Shown one piece after another: positions 1 to 7,308 of a DNA stretch of 64,000 nucleotides; position 1 is the stretch's first letter, and every line of letters begins with the position of its first letter. Made by a program: the position numbers and the translations under genes. Source of the DNA: Pseudomonas iridis (GTDB lineage: Bacteria; Pseudomonadota; Gammaproteobacteria; Pseudomonadales; Pseudomonadaceae); NCBI RefSeq assembly GCF_017980685.1, contig NZ_JACXXO010000010.1:62001-126000 (forward strand). The letters are read 5' to 3'. The notes beneath the pieces are model-generated. The model made no database searches. It was not told the origin of the DNA and was given only the letters and a program-made list of their open reading frames with translations.

Positions 1-24
1 ATTAATTTTTATCGATTTTTATGT

Positions 25-53
25 TTGCAAACGGGGAAGAAGCTGGTTAATAT
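25..53 (+). promoter_or_regulatory. sigma70-type promoter of the tRNA-Ser gene
   Basis: A TTGCAA -35 hexamer (25-30) and a TAATAT -10 hexamer (48-53) are separated by exactly 17 bp, and the tRNA begins 14 bp further on. This is a near-ideal housekeeping promoter. It was assigned by pattern only. Confidence 0.7.
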
Positions 54-67
54 ACGCCCCGTGTTGC

Positions 68-158
68 GGAGAGCTGGCCGAGTGGCCGAAGGCGCTCCCC
101 TGCTAAGGGAGTACACCTCAAAAGGGTGTCGGGGGTTCGAATCCCCCGTTCTCCGCCA
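68..158 (+). tRNA. tRNA-Ser (anticodon GCT)
   Basis: The 7-bp acceptor stem GGAGAGC/GTTCTCC closes, followed by discriminator G and an encoded CCA. The anticodon loop reads CTGCTAA, giving GCT. A long variable arm makes it a class II tRNA of 91 nt, as expected for serine. It heads a cluster with three tRNA-Arg genes. From memory, PAO1 has the same Ser-Arg cluster just downstream of rsmA. Confidence 0.95.
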
Positions 159-223
159 TTATTTGCTTAGTACGTCGTAATCTGGCTTTTTCGGTAAGTT
201 GTTGAAATTACTAGAAAAAGTGG

Positions 224-251
224 TTGGAATAGAGATTAGACGGGCTATAAT
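224..251 (+). promoter_or_regulatory. sigma70-type promoter of the tRNA-Arg cluster
   Basis: TTGGAA (224-229) and a consensus TATAAT (246-251) are spaced by 16 bp, and the first tRNA-Arg starts 14 bp downstream. The second and third tRNA-Arg copies lack an equally good promoter, so they are probably read from this one. Confidence 0.65.
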
Positions 252-265
252 GCGGCGCAACAAAT

Positions 266-342
266 GCACTCGTAGCTCAGCTGGATAGAGTACTCGGCTA
301 CGAACCGAGCGGTCACAGGTTCGAATCCTGTCGAGTGCACCA
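266..342 (+). tRNA. tRNA-Arg (anticodon ACG), copy 1
   Basis: This is a 77-nt cloverleaf with acceptor stem GCACTCG/CGAGTGC, discriminator A and encoded CCA. The anticodon loop CTACGAA gives ACG, which is read as ICG after deamination and decodes CGN arginine codons. It is the first of three identical genes in tandem. Confidence 0.95.
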
Positions 343-413
343 TTTAAGAGTCAGTTACAGCAATGTAAGTGGCTTGCTTCAACCAGGTGTGATCTGGTCT
401 AAAAAACACAAAT

Positions 414-490
414 GCACTCGTAGCTCAGCTGGATAGAGTACTCGGCTACGAACCGAGCGGTCACAGGTTCGAATCCTGTCGAGTGCACCA
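414..490 (+). tRNA. tRNA-Arg (anticodon ACG), copy 2
   Basis: The sequence is identical to the copy starting at 266, 148 bp downstream. The spacer between the copies is itself similar to the next spacer, so the unit of duplication was tRNA plus spacer rather than the tRNA alone. Confidence 0.95.
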
Positions 491-562
491 TTTAAGAGTT
501 AGTTGCAGCAATGTAAGTAACTCGGTTTCAGCCAGTTGTGGTCTGGTCTAAAAACACAAAAT

Positions 563-639
563 GCACTCGTAGCTCAGCTGGATAGAGTACTCGGCTACGA
601 ACCGAGCGGTCACAGGTTCGAATCCTGTCGAGTGCACCA
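563..639 (+). tRNA. tRNA-Arg (anticodon ACG), copy 3
   Basis: This is the third identical 77-nt copy, 149 bp after copy 2. It is followed within 12 bp by a strong intrinsic terminator, which closes the tRNA transcript. Confidence 0.95.
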
Positions 640-650
640 TATACCGAAAA

Positions 651-675
651 GCCCGCGTTTAACGCGGGCTTTTTG
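651..675 (+). terminator. intrinsic terminator of the tRNA cluster
   Basis: A GC-rich stem GCCCGCG/CGCGGGC with a short loop is followed by five T residues. Its 3' part overlaps the last codons of the convergent minus-strand gene ending at 659, so one sequence serves as both terminator and coding end. Confidence 0.85.
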
Positions 676-1177
676 CTGTCCGGGATTTGGCTTTTGCCTT
701 CACGCAGCCTCTCTCATCAAAATCGACTTGAGCACTTCGGCCTCGTTTGAGGTCGTATCGATAGCTTGTCGTCGACGTCCGAATATTCACCTTGTCCGGT
801 TTGCCGAGCGCGCTTTCTACATCCTGCTGACTCATGCCGGCAATCACGCGTCGATTGATGATCGCTTCGCGGCGTTGTCTGGCGTCGATCAGATTTCCGC
901 ATTTGTCTTGTGTGCGACCAACGATGCCCGGTTCGCTGCCCGTGTTTTTCATACCGGATATTTCTTCGTGGTTGTGCTCCGGCATGATTGCCACGACCGA
1001 TCCGGGGAGGTAGGGGTTAACCTCCTGAACTGAAAGTTTTTCACCGTTCGCGCAACTCATCGACGTGAACGTGATGCGGCCGTCGGCGGCTTCGCAGCGA
1101 TGGAGGCTGGTTGCAGCGCCGGCAGGCGGTAGGAAGAGCAGGCTGGTCAGTACAAAAAGGGATGTTTTCGATGGCAT
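659..1177 (-). CDS. secreted DUF4124-type protein with BamE/SmpA-like motif
   Basis: A 172-residue hypothetical protein. The start at 1177 was chosen because GGAGG lies 7 bp upstream and the product then begins with a clean signal peptide (basic start, hydrophobic core, A-G-A-A cleavage region near residue 22). The region after the signal (HRCEAADGRITFTS) looks like DUF4124. Around residues 105-125 the pattern GMSQQDVESALGKPDKV resembles the repeat of SmpA/BamE-type envelope proteins. The probable location is the periplasm. The function is unknown, and the last codons lie in the tRNA terminator. Confidence 0.75.
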   Translation of the reverse strand: MPSKTSLFVLTSLLFLPPAGAATSLHRCEAADGRITFTSMSCANGEKLSVQEVNPYLPGSVVAIMPEHNHEEISGMKNTGSEPGIVGRTQDKCGNLIDARQRREAIINRRVIAGMSQQDVESALGKPDKVNIRTSTTSYRYDLKRGRSAQVDFDERGCVKAKAKSRTAKSPR

Positions 1178-1352
1178 TCGACGTCCTCCGTGACGATCTC
1201 CGTTCAAGGGTAGTCGCTACAATCTTCCCTGCCGGTGTGTTTTCTTTTCAGGATGAGTCGTCGCATTTACATGGATCAGGATGGCGCTCAGGTTTGTCTC
1301 GCAAGCGCTTGTTTCAGCCACGATTTTTTAGCGTGTTAAACCGTTAGGCGGT

Positions 1353-1498
1353 GTATCATTGCGCCCGTCAGCCCCGCCGGGGCTTATGGAAAACCTCCAT
1401 GGACTTACCCAGTAGCTACTCAGTACCCCGTTTTTCCAATCATGAATTGACTGATTGATCCTTCCGGCGTGCCCCGCTGCTGGGAGTGGAGTTCGCCT
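1353..1498 (+). promoter_or_regulatory. mgtE upstream region with structured leader
   Basis: The 321-bp gap before mgtE holds a TATCAT -10-like hexamer (1354-1359). It is followed by a hairpin with stem AGCCCC/GGGGCT (1370-1384) and a second with stem ATGGA/TCCAT (1386-1400), then a leader of about 100 nt to the start codon. No known riboswitch fold was recognised. Rho-independent features are absent, so any control would act by structure or translation. Confidence 0.35.
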
Positions 1499-2941
1499 AT
1501 GTCTGAAATCGAAGTAAAGAAAACACAGGAAAGCCTGCAGGACCGCCTGGCTCAGGTCGTCGAGTTGCTGCAGCGCCAACGGGTCGTCGAAGACCTGACT
1601 CACCGCCAGGAAGGCGCGCATCACGACCGGGTGGAAAACCTGATTCACCGGCAAAATCTGGTCGAGCTGCAACGCAAGCTCGATGATCTGCACTCCGCCG
1701 ACGTCGCCTACATACTTGAAGCGTTGCCGCTGGACGATCGTCTGACGCTTTGGCAACTGGTCAAGGCCGATCGCGACGGCGACATTCTTCTCGAAGTATC
1801 CGATTCCGTCCGTGAAACGCTGATCGCCGACATGGACGATCACGAGCTCCTGGCTGCTGCCAAGGACATGGACGCCGACGAACTTGCTGACCTCGCCTCC
1901 GAGCTGCCGCGAGACGTCGTTCATGGGCTGATGGAGAGCCTGGATAATCAGCAGCGCGAGCGTGTGCGTTCGGCCCTGTCTTATGACGAGGATCAGGTCG
2001 GTGCGCTGATGGACTTCGAGATGGTGACTATCCGTGAGGATGTCAGCCTTGAAGTGGTTCTGCGCTACCTGCGTCGTCTGAAGGAGCTGCCGGGGCATAC
2101 CGACAAACTGTTTGTGGTCGATTACGACGGCGTGCTCAAAGGCGTGCTGCCGATCAAGCGTTTGCTGGTCAATGATCCGGAAAAGCAGGTTGCCGAGGTG
2201 ATGGCCAGCGATCCGGTGAGTTTCCACCCGGACGAAGACGCCTACGACGCCGCACAGGCGTTCGAACGTTACGACTTGATCTCCGCCCCTGTGGTCGACA
2301 AGACCGGCAAGCTGATCGGTCGTCTGACCATCGACGAGATGGTCGACCTGATTCGTGAAGAGAGCGAAAGCGAAGTTCTCAACATGGCTGGTCTGCGTGA
2401 GGAGGAAGACATCTTCGCCTCCGTGTGGAAATCACTGCGCAACCGTTGGGCATGGTTGGCGATCAATTTGATCACTGCGTTCGTCGCCTCTCGAGTGATT
2501 GGCTTGTTCGAAGGCTCGATCGAGAAACTGGTAGCGCTCGCGGCGCTGATGCCGATTGTGGCGGGTATTGGCGGCAACTCGGGTAATCAGACGATCACCA
2601 TGATTGTGCGGGCCATGGCGCTGGATCAGGTGAGCACCGGCAACACTTCACGGTTGATGCGTAAAGAATTGGCAGTCGGACTGATCAACGGTCTGGTCTG
2701 GGGCGGGGTGATTGGCGTAGTCGCTTACCTGCTTTATGGCAGTTGGTCGCTGGGCGTGGTGATGACGGCGGCAATGACGCTCAATCTGTTGCTCGCTGCA
2801 CTCATGGGGGTATTCATTCCCATGACCTTGGCGAAGATGGGCCGCGACCCCGCAATGGGTGCGAGTGTGATGATCACCGCAGTAACGGACAGTGGTGGTT
2901 TCTTCATTTTCCTGGGGCTGGCAACAATCTTCCTGCTCTGA
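1499..2941 (+). CDS. mgtE: magnesium transporter MgtE
   Basis: A 480-residue inner-membrane Mg2+ channel. In order it has a helical MgtE N-domain (about residues 40-145), a CBS pair (about 150-275) that senses cytosolic Mg2+, and a C-terminal bundle of about five membrane helices (about 315-480) containing the conserved GIGGNSGNQ pore region. The length matches the family. The start at 1499 was preferred over the in-frame ATG ten codons upstream because GGGAG lies 13-18 bp before it and homologues begin near MSEIEVKK. A strong terminator follows directly. In P. aeruginosa MgtE links Mg2+ to virulence control; that link is not visible here. Confidence 0.95.
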   Translation: MSEIEVKKTQESLQDRLAQVVELLQRQRVVEDLTHRQEGAHHDRVENLIHRQNLVELQRKLDDLHSADVAYILEALPLDDRLTLWQLVKADRDGDILLEVSDSVRETLIADMDDHELLAAAKDMDADELADLASELPRDVVHGLMESLDNQQRERVRSALSYDEDQVGALMDFEMVTIREDVSLEVVLRYLRRLKELPGHTDKLFVVDYDGVLKGVLPIKRLLVNDPEKQVAEVMASDPVSFHPDEDAYDAAQAFERYDLISAPVVDKTGKLIGRLTIDEMVDLIREESESEVLNMAGLREEEDIFASVWKSLRNRWAWLAINLITAFVASRVIGLFEGSIEKLVALAALMPIVAGIGGNSGNQTITMIVRAMALDQVSTGNTSRLMRKELAVGLINGLVWGGVIGVVAYLLYGSWSLGVVMTAAMTLNLLLAALMGVFIPMTLAKMGRDPAMGASVMITAVTDSGGFFIFLGLATIFLL

Positions 2942-2958
2942 TCTGCTGCGATTAAACA

Positions 2959-2983
2959 GCCCGCTAAATTGGCGGGCTTTTTT
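2959..2983 (+). terminator. intrinsic terminator of mgtE
   Basis: The stem GCCCGC/GCGGGC has a 7-nt loop and is followed by six T residues, starting 18 bp after the mgtE stop. Confidence 0.9.
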
Positions 2984-3017
2984 ATATCTGCGAAAACTGC
3001 CAGGCCAAATTCCGGGC

Positions 3018-3043
3018 AAAAAAAAGCCAGCAATAACGCTGGC
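3018..3043 (-). terminator. intrinsic terminator of amrZ
   Basis: Read on minus, the stem GCCAGC/GCTGGC is followed by a run of eight T. It lies 20 bp beyond the amrZ stop and back to back with the mgtE terminator. Confidence 0.85.
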
Positions 3044-3062
3044 TTGAGATGTTCGATAGGAT

Positions 3063-3389
3063 TCAGGACGCGTCTGCAGCCATTTCGGCGTCGTGTGCAA
3101 TCAAGGACACCAGTGCGTTCTGTTGACGGTGAGACAGCTGGCGGAAGCGTTGCAGCAGTTCGCGTTCGTGCAACGACAGCTCGGGGCTGTCCAGGCGCAT
3201 GCTCAGTTCTTCGCCCAATGCACCTTCCTGAATAAGACTCTGCTCAAGGCGCGCAATGATTTCAGAGTTCATGCTGCGATGATGATTGCGAGCCACCTCG
3301 GCAATGCGTTCACGCATTCCGTCTGGCAGACGTACGACAAACTTGTCAGCCGTACGGCTGGAATAAATTGCCTGTTTCAATGGGCGCAT
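3063..3389 (-). CDS. amrZ: ribbon-helix-helix regulator AmrZ (AlgZ)
   Basis: A 108-residue Arc-type DNA-binding protein. The ribbon-helix-helix is at about residues 14-60 (DKFVVRLPDGMRERIAEVA, then HRSMNSEIIARLE), followed by a C-terminal oligomerisation tail. The sequence agrees closely with AmrZ of P. aeruginosa and P. fluorescens as I remember it. AmrZ represses or activates genes for alginate, flagella and c-di-GMP enzymes, so it connects with the flagellar cluster in this window. No strong Shine-Dalgarno is visible; the start was chosen by homology. A 10-bp palindrome lies just upstream of the start. Downstream is its own terminator. Confidence 0.93.
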   Translation of the reverse strand: MRPLKQAIYSSRTADKFVVRLPDGMRERIAEVARNHHRSMNSEIIARLEQSLIQEGALGEELSMRLDSPELSLHERELLQRFRQLSHRQQNALVSLIAHDAEMAADAS

Positions 3390-3394
3390 ATATT

Positions 3395-3404
3395 TAACCG
3401 GTTA
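3395..3404. promoter_or_regulatory. palindrome TAACCGGTTA at the amrZ start
   Basis: A perfect 10-bp inverted repeat ends 6 bp upstream of the amrZ start codon, where the ribosome-binding site should be. It could be an operator for autoregulation or a small RNA structure. It does not match the GGCA-rich AmrZ motif I remember, so the role is uncertain. Confidence 0.3.
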
Positions 3405-3776
3405 GTTCAGGGGAGCGGTTCTCGGGATTGGCCGCAGGATGTGTGGTAGGACACGCATTTGCGCCAAATGGTTCAACCTGAATTGTTAAGAGGCCGCATC
3501 ATGCCTCAAAATTGCCAGATCATTGGCGTCAATTCTGTGACAAATATTGATCCGGATAAAGGCTTAATGCCAGCACCAATTATCAGAAATGCGGACTGGT
3601 TTGAAAACTTTGTCCCGAGTCGCATCGCTGCTCGCTTCCTGACGCACACCAGTTGATGTCCAAAGACGTCAGAAGGTGCATGCTAAGTGGCTTTCGATCC
3701 TTATCCCTTATCTATACAGGATAGTGGCATTTTGCCGATTTACTAGCGCTGAAGCATGCCGGAGGGCGTTTTCGAG
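3405..3776. other. amrZ-phnN intergenic region
   Basis: About 370 bp without a convincing gene. A 51-codon frame starting at 3501 has a fair AAGAGG site but no recognisable product. A GAACCA...TCCTA arrangement on minus (about 3443-3475) vaguely recalls an AlgU promoter, which would suit amrZ, but it matches only part of that consensus. Confidence 0.4.
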
Positions 3777-4346
3777 ATGGATGGCAGGCTTATTTATCTG
3801 ATGGGGCCGTCCGGTTCCGGCAAAGACAGCTTGATTGAGGCTGCACGTGAGCCATTGCGCGCGCTCGGCTGCGAAGTGATACGCCGGGTGATTACGCGAT
3901 CGGCCGAATCGGTAGGCGAGGACGCGATTGGCGTGACGCCGCAAGAGTTCGAAAGACGTCAGCGCGCAGGAGACTTTTCCCTGGCGTGGCAGGCCAATGG
4001 CCTTGCCTATGGCATTCCTGCGCAAATGGATCAATGGCTCAAGGATGGGCGGCACGTGCTGGTAAACGGCTCTCGCGCCAACCTTCGGCAAGCTCTGGAG
4101 TGCTATCCGACGCTGTTACCGGTTTTGCTGACAGTCAAGGATGAGGTATTGCGTGAGCGCCTGCTCAGGCGTGGCCGCGAGACGTCTGAGCAAATAGATG
4201 CGAGGCTGGCCCGCAACGCTCTGTTCAAGGACCGGCGGTCAACTGACGACGTTGTTTACCTGATAGACAACTCGGGTGACCTGGCTGACGCGGTCAGCCA
4301 TCTATTGGACTTGGTCCGACTCAACGCAGAACCGGATCGAACTTGA
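3777..4346 (+). CDS. phnN: ribose 1,5-bisphosphate phosphokinase PhnN
   Basis: A 189-residue cytosolic kinase that makes PRPP from ribose 1,5-bisphosphate in the C-P lyase pathway. The P-loop GPSGSGKD is at residues 10-17, and the fold is like guanylate kinase. The start at 3777 was preferred over 3756 because GGAGG lies 12 bp before it. No other phn gene is near, so it is an orphan. In PAO1 the whole phn operon lies between amrZ and a PA3371-type gene, and both of these flank phnN here. The last 26 bp overlap the convergent gene ending at 4321. Confidence 0.88.
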   Translation: MDGRLIYLMGPSGSGKDSLIEAAREPLRALGCEVIRRVITRSAESVGEDAIGVTPQEFERRQRAGDFSLAWQANGLAYGIPAQMDQWLKDGRHVLVNGSRANLRQALECYPTLLPVLLTVKDEVLRERLLRRGRETSEQIDARLARNALFKDRRSTDDVVYLIDNSGDLADAVSHLLDLVRLNAEPDRT

Positions 4347-4500
4347 ATTTGCGCCCAGCCACCAGTGCCAATACGAACAACACCGCAAATACGCCACAGC
4401 CAACCAGAGGCAGGGTGATTTCGGTTTCCTCGAACAGCGAAAAATGCAAAACGCCACTGACTAAGGCGAGGATCAGAAATCCTGCAGCTGACTTGGACAT
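4321..4500 (-). CDS. small membrane protein (PA3371-like)
   Basis: A 59-residue protein with two predicted membrane helices (about residues 5-23 and 29-50) and a short basic C-terminus. The start at 4500 has CAGGAG 9-12 bp upstream, while the ATG eight codons earlier lacks a site. By length, character and position next to phnN it resembles the PAO1 PA3371 family. That is from memory, and no function is known. It overlaps phnN tail to tail. Confidence 0.7.
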   Translation of the reverse strand: MSKSAAGFLILALVSGVLHFSLFEETEITLPLVGCGVFAVLFVLALVAGRKFKFDPVLR

Positions 4501-4520
4501 GCTGTACTCCTGAAGATATT

Positions 4521-4757
4521 TCAAAAAACCAGACGTTCGGTAGCCTGAGCTGGCAATGCCTGCTCAGGCTCGCTGACCGCCTGTGGGACGAAACTGTGCT
4601 GATCGCTCAACACCGCTAACTGCGGCGCTTTTTGCACCTGCAAGTAATGTGGCATGCGTTGAGCCACCGACTCTGGCGCAGCTCGCTCCGGGATGAAGTG
4701 AAAACCCATCAAAACCGCGAATGCAATTGCGTTTGCAAGCAAGAGAGTGCTGTTCAT
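4521..4757 (-). CDS. small hypothetical protein with N-terminal anchor
   Basis: A 78-residue protein with a hydrophobic N-terminal segment (about residues 4-20) followed by a polar tail rich in Pro, Gln and Ala, so probably anchored or exported. GGAG lies about 10 bp before the ATG. It sits 20 bp upstream of the 59-residue gene on the same strand and may be co-transcribed with it. I do not recognise a family. Confidence 0.55.
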   Translation of the reverse strand: MNSTLLLANAIAFAVLMGFHFIPERAAPESVAQRMPHYLQVQKAPQLAVLSDQHSFVPQAVSEPEQALPAQATERLVF

Positions 4758-5052
4758 GGGACGATGCTCCGATTGTTCTTCTATGGAACAGACAAAGCAG
4801 CCGTCGTGCCAACAGTCTAACCGCTGTTAAGTCCTTTAAAAACAAGGATTTGAGCGGGTTTGTCGGATGTTGCGGGTTGCAATCTGCAATGCTGGCATTT
4901 TTCAGTAGTGCAAAATGCACGGTAAAGCTTCCCGCAGCATTGCGAGGCGCCTGCCTACACTTAAAAAGCCCTACGGACGACATGACAAATCGGAGCCCTG
5001 CCGTTAACATGCACGCCGTCCGTCGCGCAGCGTCTGCTGCCGACAACTCAGT

Positions 5053-5129
5053 GTCTCAGTAGCTCAATTGGATAGAGCATCCCCCTCCTAAGGGGAAGGT
5101 TGGCAGTTCGAACCTGCCCTGGGACACCA
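5053..5129 (+). tRNA. tRNA-Arg (anticodon CCT)
   Basis: This is a 77-nt cloverleaf with acceptor stem GTCTCAG/CTGGGAC, discriminator A and encoded CCA. The anticodon loop CTCCTAA gives CCT, which reads AGG. It stands alone, and the 295 bp upstream show no clear gene. tRNA-Arg(CCT) genes are frequent island integration sites, but nothing integrated is seen here. Confidence 0.93.
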
Positions 5130-5207
5130 TATATTTCAGGCCTTCTGGCCACTCCTCTGCCAGCCGCATTCCCTGCTATAGCAGCGCGGCAACAGCAGGA
5201 TAAAATA

Positions 5208-5242
5208 AAGCCCCTTTCAGAATATTCTGGAAGGGGCTTTTT
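5208..5242 (+). terminator. intrinsic terminator after tRNA-Arg(CCT)
   Basis: A long stem (AGCCCCTTTCAGAAT against ATTCTGGAAGGGGCT, one mismatch) is followed by five T residues. Confidence 0.8.
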
Positions 5243-5269
5243 CGTATTCACGGTTTAAGGATGTTGCCA

Positions 5270-5656
5270 ATGGATGGCCTGAAAACACTGTTCATCGTTT
5301 CGCTTGGATGTTTATCGCTGATGCAAACGTCGCGGTCCTTTGCAGATAATGTCAGCGGGAAAAACCTCTACTCACAGCGGTGCGCCATGTGCCACGGGAC
5401 AGATCTCAAGGCAACAGGGCCATTGGCAGATAAAAGCAATCCACCTACGCCTGATCTGACAACATCCGCTTTCAAACAACGACTGAAGGCCTATCCGGGC
5501 GTTATCGTGTCATCAATAATTCTTCGCCCAAACGGGGATTTGATCCCACGGACCTTGCAAGAGAATGGTGTAAAACTGGCGCCGCACGCTTGGACGGTTA
5601 AGGATTTTCGCGATTTGAATCAGTACATGAGTGGTGTGATTTCGAAGAGCCGATGA
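5270..5656 (+). CDS. small secreted c-type cytochrome
   Basis: A 128-residue periplasmic monohaem cytochrome c. A signal peptide covers about residues 1-25, and the haem motif CAMCH is at residues 38-42, followed by a class I-like segment. Start 5270 was preferred over the ATG at 5261 because AAGGA is then at a usable distance. An electron-transfer role is likely but the partner is unknown. It stands alone between the tRNA terminator and its own terminator. Confidence 0.8.
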   Translation: MDGLKTLFIVSLGCLSLMQTSRSFADNVSGKNLYSQRCAMCHGTDLKATGPLADKSNPPTPDLTTSAFKQRLKAYPGVIVSSIILRPNGDLIPRTLQENGVKLAPHAWTVKDFRDLNQYMSGVISKSR

Positions 5657-5671
5657 TTTCAGATCAGGTAA

Positions 5672-5704
5672 AGCCCCGCGTAGCGCCGGTTGTCGGGGCT
5701 TTTT
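5672..5704 (+). terminator. intrinsic terminator of the cytochrome c gene
   Basis: The stem AGCCCCG/CGGGGCT is followed by a short T run and lies 16 bp after the stop. Confidence 0.75.
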
Positions 5705-5722
5705 CATGCGCGGGCATCGAGA

Positions 5723-7099
5723 CTACTCCTCGGCGCCACCTCCGGGTTTGCCGATTGAAGTGCTGATCTCGGTAATGCGCCGACGGCCGTTAACCTTGTA
5801 GTCACGTTCTTGTTCTGCTTCGCCCGGTTTGCGCACAGTTATTTGCGCATACAAGCCATCCTTCGCACTGTAGGTGCCGAACCAGTTATTCATCCTCGCA
5901 ATAAAACACTCGCCACCGATGATCACCGGGAAGTCGGCGACTGGTTCGATGGCGTAATAGCCTGCTCCGTAGCCGTAATACTCCTCGCTGTCTGTGGCGG
6001 ACTCAGGAATGGGGCAGAGGGGCTTTCTTTCTTGCGCGGTGTCGGGCGTGTGTTCTTCGACGGTAGCCAGGCCTTGGGCAAGTGCATGGTGCAGGTCTGG
6101 CTTCAGCTTATAAGTGGTTTTGTGATCATCATCAGACTGAATGCGGGGGATACTGAGTCGATAGCGATAGCGAACCGTCAGCTTCGGCACTTCGCGGTTT
6201 ACCTGCAACGGACTGGGCAGGTAGACATCATCAATGCCGTACCCGCTGTCGCGATAGGCGGCATAGACCTTGCCGCGAATGCTGATCCAGTTCACGGACT
6301 GGTTGGCGCCGCGATCACTAGTGGAATAGAGGACGCCGCCAATTGATTCTCCGTCCGACGCTGGGGTCCTGCGGGTGAACTTATCTCCGTCACGGCGATA
6401 AGTTCCAACTGAAGTGTACAGGCTGGTACCGCCGTTATAAGTCTGAACAATCAGGTCACGTTGCCCGTCGCTGTCGAGATCCCGCAGCGTAAAGGATGTC
6501 GGGCCCAGTGCGGTGTCAGCCTCGAAATTAGTGGCGCTCAAGGCCTTCCACTCATTCCGCGAAACGCCTTTGGGGATGGTTTTAGGGAAGTGCGTTTTAT
6601 CAGAATATTGATCGGCGTCCGGCTCTGCAGAAAATGTGATTTCAGTGTTTTTTAACGACAGTGAAACGAGTGCTCGTTCCAGGGCAAACTCCGGATCATT
6701 TCTACTGATTGCCCGAATACTGTTTTGCAGATCATCCAATACCTGTTTGTCGACGCCACTCGGCTGATGGGCGACAACTTCTGTCCACTGCGCCTGCAAA
6801 ACCTTCAGTTGCTCGCGGTAGCGTTGATCCAGGCAGGCGACATCTTCAACGCATCCGTTGCGCACTTTCAACCAAAGCCGCTGAGTACGTTTGAGCTCAG
6901 GTCGTGCCTCGACAGAAGCCTTGATCAAATCCCGATAAACCGTCCCCATCTGCGCATCCAGTTCATACAAACCTTTATTCGCGCAGATAGTGTTTTCAAC
7001 GGCACTCGCCGCGTTGCTGCAGTCCATTGCGTTCGCCATTGCCTGCTGGAGAAGCAGCAGCGCACAGGCGGACACGATGTAGCGTCCTTTGATGTACAC
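5723..7099 (-). CDS. secreted LprI-domain protein with FG-GAP-like segment
   Basis: A 458-residue exported protein. A signal peptide covers about residues 1-24. An LprI/DUF1311 domain (about 26-100) shows the expected Cys pattern and ends in the WLKVRNGC and CLDQRYREQL motifs. A middle segment carries DLDSDGQRDLIV (about residues 208-219), the Ca-binding form of an FG-GAP repeat, and there is a long C-terminal domain I do not recognise. LprI-type domains can inhibit lysozyme, so envelope defence is possible. The combination with FG-GAP is unusual. It stands alone on minus. Confidence 0.75.
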   Translation of the reverse strand: MYIKGRYIVSACALLLLQQAMANAMDCSNAASAVENTICANKGLYELDAQMGTVYRDLIKASVEARPELKRTQRLWLKVRNGCVEDVACLDQRYREQLKVLQAQWTEVVAHQPSGVDKQVLDDLQNSIRAISRNDPEFALERALVSLSLKNTEITFSAEPDADQYSDKTHFPKTIPKGVSRNEWKALSATNFEADTALGPTSFTLRDLDSDGQRDLIVQTYNGGTSLYTSVGTYRRDGDKFTRRTPASDGESIGGVLYSTSDRGANQSVNWISIRGKVYAAYRDSGYGIDDVYLPSPLQVNREVPKLTVRYRYRLSIPRIQSDDDHKTTYKLKPDLHHALAQGLATVEEHTPDTAQERKPLCPIPESATDSEEYYGYGAGYYAIEPVADFPVIIGGECFIARMNNWFGTYSAKDGLYAQITVRKPGEAEQERDYKVNGRRRITEISTSIGKPGGGAEE

Positions 7100-7308
7100 G
7101 AAGTAAGCCTTGTAGTGAAAGTTGTGCGGGCGCGCAGAGTAATCGCAGTGCGAGGAATCTTGAAGCGCGAGCTTCAGGGAACGCCACTTCTGGCCGATAA
7201 CACAAACGGTGACTTCAAAGTCGCGTGAAATCGCTTGATAGCATTTTGCCGCCAGCTATCATCTCCGCGCCCGAAATTGCCCTCACTTCAATTGCCTGGA
7301 AATCCTCG

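Noticed and set aside
563..675. tRNA cluster examined for an integrated island or attachment-site duplicate
   Set aside because: No integrase and no isolated tRNA 3' fragment are found; the tandem copies are complete genes.
3501..3656. A 51-codon frame with AAGAGG upstream in the amrZ-phnN gap
   Set aside because: It has no recognisable features, and a fair ribosome-binding site alone is not enough.
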